From: Cherax quadricarinatus
Lineage: Eukaryota; Arthropoda; Malacostraca; Decapoda; Parastacidae
Assembly: GCF_038502225.1 (NCBI RefSeq)
Contig: NC_091353.1
Span: 1,359,812 to 1,423,811 of the forward strand
DNA: 64,000 bases
Direction: 5' to 3'
Shown: piece after piece, positions 56,231-64,000 of the stretch
Numbering within the stretch: position 1 is the first letter of the stretch
Layout: every line of letters begins with the position of its first letter
Program-made: the position numbers and the translations under genes
Notes under the pieces: generated by a model
The model's input: the letters and a program-made list of their open reading frames with translations, nothing else
Database searches by the model: none
Told to the model about the DNA's origin: nothing

Positions 56231-56437
56231 TACAGTGGACCCCCGCATAACGATTACCTCCGAATGCGACCAATTATGTAAGTGTATTTATGTAAGTGCG
56301 TTTGTACGTGTATGATTGGGGGTCTGAAATGGACTAATCTACTTCACAATATTTCTTATGGGAACAAATTCGGTCAGCACTGGCACCTGAACATACTTCT
56401 GGAGTGAAAAAATATCGTTAACCGGGGGTCCACTTAT
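56231..56437. mobile_element. TA-flanked MITE with CAGTGGACCCCCG ends
   Basis: Opposite orientation to the copy at 19359-19565. The left end is TACAGTGGACCCCCGCATAA. The right end CGTTAACCGGGGGTCCACTT has lost the terminal G/T pair. Confidence 0.82.
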
Positions 56438-56519
56438 AGTTAAAAATAATACACTGTATTCTGAACTGAGAGATCGAAAGGTATGTTTGCCTTGTACCTC
56501 CATCACACAGGAGGGTTGT

Positions 56520-56835
56520 CTAGCTGGAGTTTACCTGGAGAGGGTCTCGGGGGGTCGACGCCCCCGCGGCTCGGTCTGAGACCAGGCCTCATGATGGATT
56601 AGGGTCTTACCAACCAGGTTGTTACTGCTGACCGCACGCAAATTGACGTACGAACCACAGCCCGGTTGGTCAGGTACTGACTTTAGGTGCCTATCCAGTG
56701 CCTTCTTGAAGACAGCCAGGGGTCTATTGGTAATCCCCCTTATGTATGCTGGGAGGTAGTTGAACAGTCTTGGGCCCCGGACACTTATTGTGTTGTCTCT
56801 CAATGTACTTTCACTGGGGGAATATTGCATCTAGG
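56520..56835 (-). pseudogene. LINE C-terminal fragment (VPDQPG-type family)
   Basis: One open minus-strand stretch reads 'DNTISVRGPRLFNYLPAYIR' and 'VFKKALDRHLKSVPDQPGCG' (56531-56830). This 'S.RGPRLFN.LP' end block is usual for Jockey/CR1-type LINEs. It is followed by the block also found at 10.4 kb and 32.6 kb. Confidence 0.75.
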
Positions 56836-57175
56836 CAGTAATACCTCCATTATGGACCACTATTTCCATTACATTAGCATTTTGAATAATTACGACAGTG
56901 AAAATTTAAAAGAAGGAGTACCTGGAGAAGTAGAGATAAAGACACCATTGTTGAGCAAAATACATGAATACAAAACAAAATAGCAAATTATATGCATTAT
57001 GTATTAAATCACTTTATGTGAGTAAGTTTGTATGTATGTTCTCGTGTATATACATACACATTTGTATGTATGTTCTCGTGTATATACAGTTATACATTCA
57101 TTGACACTCACATACTCGGTAATTCCTTATATATTTCCAGGCATATGAGTGAAGAACAGGAAAAATATTTATTGC
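56836..57175. other. No supported gene
   Basis: AT-rich. A 30-bp unit (TTTGTATGTATGTTCTCGTG plus TATATACA) occurs twice at about 57027-57088. Confidence 0.5.
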
Positions 57176-57690
<515 letters not shown>

Positions 57691-58369
57691 ATATTTTTAT
57701 TAATCTTACAATTAAAATATAAATTTGTATAAGCAGACAGTTAAAATATGTATGTGTAATGATCGGGAGATCGAGTCTTCAAGATGACGGTATACATTCT
57801 GTACTATGGTACGAGAAATGTTCAGAAATAATATATGTATATTGGAAAATAGCAGTAATGCAGTGTAACAGTGGAGAGCTGATATATTGGAGGTAGGATC
57901 ATGGTTCCGAACATTGTGTACTGTGACGTATGTAAGAACATGGCTGGACGAACACTGCTGAAGGTGTACTGATCCTTACTTGGCAGGTCCGAAAATCCAG
58001 GAAATTGTCGAGGTTATTCTAAAAGCCGCCCAAAGTTTCGACAGTCCTGCTAAAAACGTCTGTGACCGTCACAGAGACGTGCAGGACACTGTGTGAAATT
58101 TATTCAATTCTTCACGAGCAGATTTACGTAGACAAACGAGTATAGAGGCCCCCCTTATTGCTGATATTAATACAGTCTCTTAGAAACCTGGAAATTATAC
58201 TGCATCCAGATTCTTGACTTAATGGATACTGCTCACTTTGGAGACTACAATCACATATCTTTTTTGTGATCTATGTTTAGAGAAACACTGCAGAGGCCCA
58301 GTGGCCCATGTTGGTGGGTCCTTCTCACACCCTCGAGGCTCATCACTGCTTCTCTCTGAGATAGTGGAA
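57691..58369. other. No supported gene
   Basis: Unique sequence. AACACTGCAGAGGCCCAGTGG near 58285 resembles the CR1-like LINE 3' tail. Confidence 0.4.
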
Positions 58370-58500
58370 ATAAATGGTATAAAATACCGACACAATGGAA
58401 ATATAAACATTTCAGGAGTATAATGTGATCGTTTATTGACAACGTTTCGCCCACACAGTGGGTTTTATCAAGCCACAAACAGATCTACCTGGGTGAAACA
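58370..58500 (-). mobile_element. PLE-tail-like fragment
   Basis: GGTATAAAATACCGACACAA and, on the minus strand, TTGATAAAACCCACTGTGTG then GGGCGAAACGTTGTCAATAA. It has the type C layout with a degenerate first core (TTGATAA). Confidence 0.65.
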
Positions 58501-58764
58501 TACGTGAGTATTTATAAGATGAGAATGCTGAGTCAGGTGGAGAAAGCTGCATGTGACAGTCTTCCGAGTAGAGTTATAGACACTGCAAACTTCGGTAGCT
58601 TTTGAAAGAGATTGGATAAGTATAAAGGTAGACCTTTCTGCAGTGTTCCTCGAGGAACACTGCACACTCTGAGATAGTACATAGTCTTGTTCCGCGAGTA
58701 AAACTGTGGTTACTGCATTAATTCACAACAGAGCATTCCCAACTACTGTTTTTAGCCGTCCAGC

Positions 58765-59140
58765 TCTCCTGTTATTGAACATCAAAATGGTATACAATAC
58801 CGACAGGTTGTTAGGTAAGACACATATGCAACAGTTAGACAACTTTATTCCGAAACGTTTCGCCTACACAGTAGGCTTCTTCAGTCGAATACAGACAAGT
58901 AGGCAGGAACAGTAGAGATGTGAAGACGATGTAATCAGTCCATCACCCTTAAAGTCGTAGAATTTGAGGTTGTCAGTCCCTCGGCCTGGAGAAGTTCAGT
59001 TCCATAGTCAGGAACTATCTCTACTGTTCCTGCCTACTTTCTGTATTCGACTGAAGAAGCCTACTGTGTAGGCTAAACGTTTCGGAATAAAGTTGTCTAA
59101 CTGTTGCATATGTGTCTTACCTAACAATCTCCTGTTATTG
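58765..59140. mobile_element. PLE-tail foldback element with perfect 13-bp TSD
   Basis: TCTCCTGTTATTG at 58765-58777 and 59128-59140 bounds a 350-bp foldback. The left arm starts AACATCAAAATGGTATACAA with the full tail; the right arm ends at CTTACCTAACAA, about 30 nt shorter. The centre and the fold junction (GTTCAGTTCCATAGTC, then CTCTACTGTTCC) match the element at 7176-7517. The two insertions therefore descend from one foldback founder. The left, minus-strand core is CTGAAGA with GAAAC; the right one is damaged (TAAAC). Confidence 0.9.
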
Positions 59141-59444
59141 CTTTTTTTTCATAAAACCTCGGGCCAAAATGTAATGATTTATGTATATATATATATATAT
59201 ATTTTTTTTCCTTTGATGTGGGCTATGGAGCGGCCGCAGAAACCAACGCTTTTACGTTTGTGAAGTGAAACTCGTGAATATATTTGATTTTCAGAGAAAA
59301 GGGAATCTGAGTGAGTTTGTATGAAATTTCAACACAAAGGCGCCTCTATTCAACAATTTAGTTTAAACATTTTGTTTACCAGTAATAGTCCTGCGAAACT
59401 GGGAGTGTGTGCCGGCCTACCAAGCACACAACAACGCTAGTCTG
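59141..59444. other. No supported gene
   Basis: AT-rich. Contains a short (TA)10 tract at 59183-59202. Confidence 0.5.
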
Positions 59445-59745
59445 GCTCTAATGCTTCGACGTCCACCGATTTTATTTACGATTTTATGTATATAATTTTA
59501 ATTTTGAATCAGTTTCGGACTCTAGTGCTTGTGCGTCCACAGATTTTATTTACGATTTTGTGTATATAATTTTAATTTTGAATCAATTTCGGACTCTAGT
59601 GCTTGTGCGTCCACCGATTTTATTTACGATTTTATGTATATAATTTTAATTTTGAATCAATTTCGGACTCTAGTGCTTGTGCGTCCACAGATTTTATTAA
59701 CGATTTTGTGTACATAATTTTAATTTTGAATCAATTTCGGATTTA
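59445..59745. repeat. 74-bp tandem repeat, 4 units
   Basis: GTGCGTCCACAGATTTTATT, TACGATTTTGTGTATATAAT and TTTAATTTTGAATCAATTTC repeat at 74-bp spacing (GTCCAC at 59461, 59535, 59609, 59683). Small CCACAG/CCACCG and GTG/ATG changes alternate between units. Confidence 0.9.
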
Positions 59746-60120
59746 CAGACAAACATCCGGTGTTTACAAAAACGTAATTCTTGTGATCTTGTTGTTTATA
59801 GTTATTAATACCACATAAAGGAACAGTTATAGGTAAGGTTAGGTTTGATTCGTCAGGAAACAGAAAAAGTGTTTCCTGACGCGGGTCTTAGACATATGAT
59901 GACCTGCCATTAGAGTAGCTGGTCATCTAACCGAGACTTCGGCTGGCTTACCAGTTCACCCCTCCCAGTTCGACTCTAATACTGAACTCTTTCGTCCTAA
60001 ATAGCTGGATAACCTTCAGCACGTAACAAGTGTTCCTTTGTTTTTTGACAGGACTGGTAAACTAGTAGTAAGACTGGATCATCACATGACTATGATCCCA
60101 TGATCTTACGTAGTTTCTCG
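59746..60120. other. No supported gene
   Basis: Unique sequence with a short direct pair (GTTTCCTGACGCGG / GTCAGGAAACAG inverted) near 59855-59885. Confidence 0.4.
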
Positions 60121-60127
60121 TTTTTCT

Positions 60128-60270
60128 TAAGTAAGTCAGTAAGTTTATTCAGGTATACATAAATACAGTTACATAGATTATCATACATAGCAGCATATGT
60201 GTACAGAACCAAGGATAACCCCTAAAAAAGTCAGACAAAGTGACTTATTGCCATTGGAGTCCTTCTGCAA
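60128..60270 (-). mobile_element. SINE-like repeat with (CTTA)n tail
   Basis: AAGTAAGTCAGTAAGTTTATTCAGG and CATAGCAGCATATGTGTAC match, inverted, the repeat at 8300-8477. Confidence 0.68.
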
Positions 60271-60440
60271 TACACCTGAATAAAGGCTCTCTGTTGGAGA
60301 CATAATTTACAAACATCCTCTATTTTGTGTTTCTCTTTCATTGACAAATGTTCATTACTCTTTTTTTATGTCGAAAACATTCGTACCCGCGAGGTTCTTC
60401 ATCCGACGTAATATGTAGGTGATGCAGTGTCTTCTCGTTT

Positions 60441-60580
60441 TGTGGATGAATGGTTCACAGAACCGACATGTTGATAAATTAGACACATGTGCAACTCTTG
60501 GGTATCTTTATTAAGATACCCAAGAGTTGCACATGTGTCTAATTTATCAATATGTCGGTTCTGTGAATCATTCATCTACA
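60441..60580. repeat. 140-bp spacer-free palindrome of PLE tail
   Basis: Two 70-bp arms (GATGAATGGTTCACAGAACC, ACATGTTGATAAATTAGACA, CTCTTGGGTATCTT and their complements) meet at 60510/60511 with no spacer and only a few mismatches. The arm is the 3' end of the type C' PLE tail (compare 60885-60915). Confidence 0.92.
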
Positions 60581-60589
60581 ATCCTGTCA

Positions 60590-60920
60590 GACACTGCAAC
60601 TTCTTGGGATCTTAATACTTGGGAATTCTTCGCTTGCCTAACCCTTGGGCACGACCTTGGGCACGACCTACTTCCACATTGAACAAATGTGACACCACCT
60701 ACGACTGCTGCACCTCTCCTGCCATACGGTTTATAAGCTGCTTCTCCACTCATATGCAGTATTCTATTCAAGATTGATGGACTGACCACATCGACTCAAG
60801 GTTGAGGGACTGATTACCTCATTCTCCTCCTGTTCTTCAAGTTTCTCCTGTGTATAGACTGATGAAGCCACTGTGTGGCGAAAGATACCCAAGAGTTGCA
60901 CAAGTGTCTAATTTATCTTC
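60590..60920 (+). mobile_element. PLE-tail (type C') with hammerhead-like core
   Basis: CCTTGGGCACGACCTACTTC, AAGCTGCTTCTCCACTCATATG and AAGGTTGAGGGACTGATTACC lead to CTGATGA (60859-60865), A, stem GCCAC/GTGGC with loop TGT, and GAAA (60880-60883). AGATACCCAAGAGTTGCACA follows. This is the best-preserved hammerhead-like core in the window. The last bases of the window (CTGCTTCTCCGCTCAT) look like the start of another copy. Confidence 0.7.
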
Positions 60921-61019
60921 TCATTTTCTTGATGGCCTCAGTTGGAGGTAGTAATATACTATATATACAACGAATATTTCATATATCTTTACGTTCGCTC
61001 ATACAGTCATCAGCAAGTG

Positions 61020-61022
<3 letters not shown>

Positions 61023-61093
<71 letters not shown>
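61023..61093. repeat. (TA)n microsatellite
   Basis: About 35 TA units. Confidence 0.95.
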
Positions 61094-61097
<4 letters not shown>

Positions 61098-61149
61098 CTA
61101 TGCTGTCTTAGTTCACTATGCCCAGCAGTCTCAGTTGACAAGTTGTACA

Positions 61150-61420
61150 TGAATGGTATACAATATCGACAGTGACTATGCCCTCGTCTGCTACCCGTCA
61201 CTATCCACTGACGTCTGTTTAAGCGCCAACCTCCAGAATCTCTTCAACTACTGTGCTCTACACAACAACTCCAAGGTTGAGGGATTGATTACCTCATCTT
61301 TTGTATATAGTTCTACTGTCTTCAAGTTATGTCCTAGAATCTGTATTGATAAAGCCACTGGATGGTGAAACGTCTACAATTAAAGATACCCAGATGTCGC
61401 ACATGTGTCTAATTCTCACC
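61150..61420 (+). mobile_element. PLE-tail (type C') fragment
   Basis: AAGGTTGAGGGATTGATTACC, TTGATAAAGCCACTGGATGG and TGAAACGTCTACAATTAAAG lead to GATACCCAGATGTCGCACAT. It is a diverged copy of the 60.6-kb tail with a damaged core. Confidence 0.68.
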
Positions 61421-61499
61421 ATTCTTATGGTTGCTGAAAATAGTTGCGAATGTTGAAGGTGTAACAGCTCTTGGGCCTGACATTGTGAGTGCATCCAGT

Positions 61500-63560
<2,061 letters not shown>

Positions 63561-63642
63561 ACCTATTGTACCAGCTTCGATTTAAATTTGACTCTTGCAT
63601 TCTCCCCTACCTTCACTTATCTCTACCCTCGCACACCCCTGT

Positions 63643-63674
<32 letters not shown>

Positions 63675-64000
63675 ATACACTATATACATTCCAACTGGTG
63701 AAAAACCCTGTCTACACCACTGTATTACTTTCGAGATTCACACCTAACTTAATTATAATAATTTATATTAATTTGGAGACACATACCCAGTAAAGGTTAC
63801 ATATCACCAGTAGATGGGAAGGTATTCAAATTCAATAAAAAAAAAAGGAGGATAATTCCAATTTCTGAGATCAAGTGCCACTCACCAGAATCAAGACAAA
63901 ATAATGAAATATACAATAATATTTCGAGATTAAATGTGTGTAAATGACGCCCACACAACCCACTGACAACACCAATAATCTAAGCTGCTTCTCCGCTCAT
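63561..64000. other. No supported gene
   Basis: A (CT)n tract lies at 63637-63670 and an A run at 63837-63848. The last 20 bases resemble the start of the type C' PLE tail (compare 60735). Confidence 0.5.

Overview
This is a eukaryotic, repeat-dominated window with no recognisable host gene and no bona fide tRNA or rRNA gene. Every long open frame I can explain is retrotransposon-derived or low-complexity translation of a tandem repeat. The mix fits a decapod crustacean, probably a crayfish-type genome. It has RTE-like, CR1-like and RNase-H-bearing (I-like) LINEs, Penelope-like elements (PLEs), tRNA-derived SINEs, MITEs whose ends read GTCGTGCCGAATA, and very many TG, TA, AAT and minisatellite arrays. 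The host assignment is inference from repeat types only.

Layout. 0-3.1 kb: two opposed RTE-like LINE relics, one holding a tRNA-like SINE. 3.1-6.1 kb: a 16-bp array (70 units, no variant seen) and a 31-bp array (about 55 units). 6.3-8.5 kb: a GC-rich retroposon, LINE and SINE tails meeting in an AAT tract, a foldback element nested in a SINE, and a hairpin SINE. 9.0-10.3 kb: a heptamer satellite. 11.9-14.8 kb: a decayed I-like LINE on the minus strand, split by a SINE. 15.0-18.5 kb: a 670-bp PLE palindrome inside TA repeats, then CR1-like LINE copies bounded by TG repeats. 18.8-24 kb: minisatellites, MITEs, SINEs and a second hairpin SINE. 24.0-25.2 kb: a CR1-like ORF1/endonuclease relic. 26-31.7 kb: two more hairpin SINEs, a PLE and minisatellites. 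33.6-37.9 kb: a cluster of TG-bounded CR1-like LINE copies, the longest with an open RT frame. 40.5-43.7 kb: the only apparently intact gene, a 983-codon RTE-like endonuclease/RT. 43.8-47.9 kb: minisatellites, two MITEs, a fifth hairpin SINE and an RTE-like relic. 49-56.8 kb: a SINE, minisatellites, a CR1-like LINE relic with a PLE-tail insertion, and LINE ends. 57-64 kb: a 500-bp ATT tract, PLE-tail foldbacks, a 140-bp perfect-centre palindrome and a second I-like LINE relic.

The most interesting structure is a recurrent foldback retrocopy. Five tRNA-derived SINE insertions are head-to-head inverted dimers or rearranged derivatives; each is bounded by 11-15 bp direct repeats, so the hairpin inserted as one unit. 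PLE-tail foldbacks at 7.2, 15.1, 21.6 and 58.8 kb share the same asymmetry: one arm carries the full 3' tail and the other stops about 20-37 nt short. The PLE tails carry hammerhead-ribozyme-like cores. A second theme is a CR1-like LINE whose copies join (TG)n at the 3' end and, in five of six minus-strand cases, also at the variable 5' truncation point, always in the same orientation to the repeat. This suggests microsatellite-directed insertion.

All repeat family names and element boundaries come from comparing copies inside this window by eye. No database search was possible.
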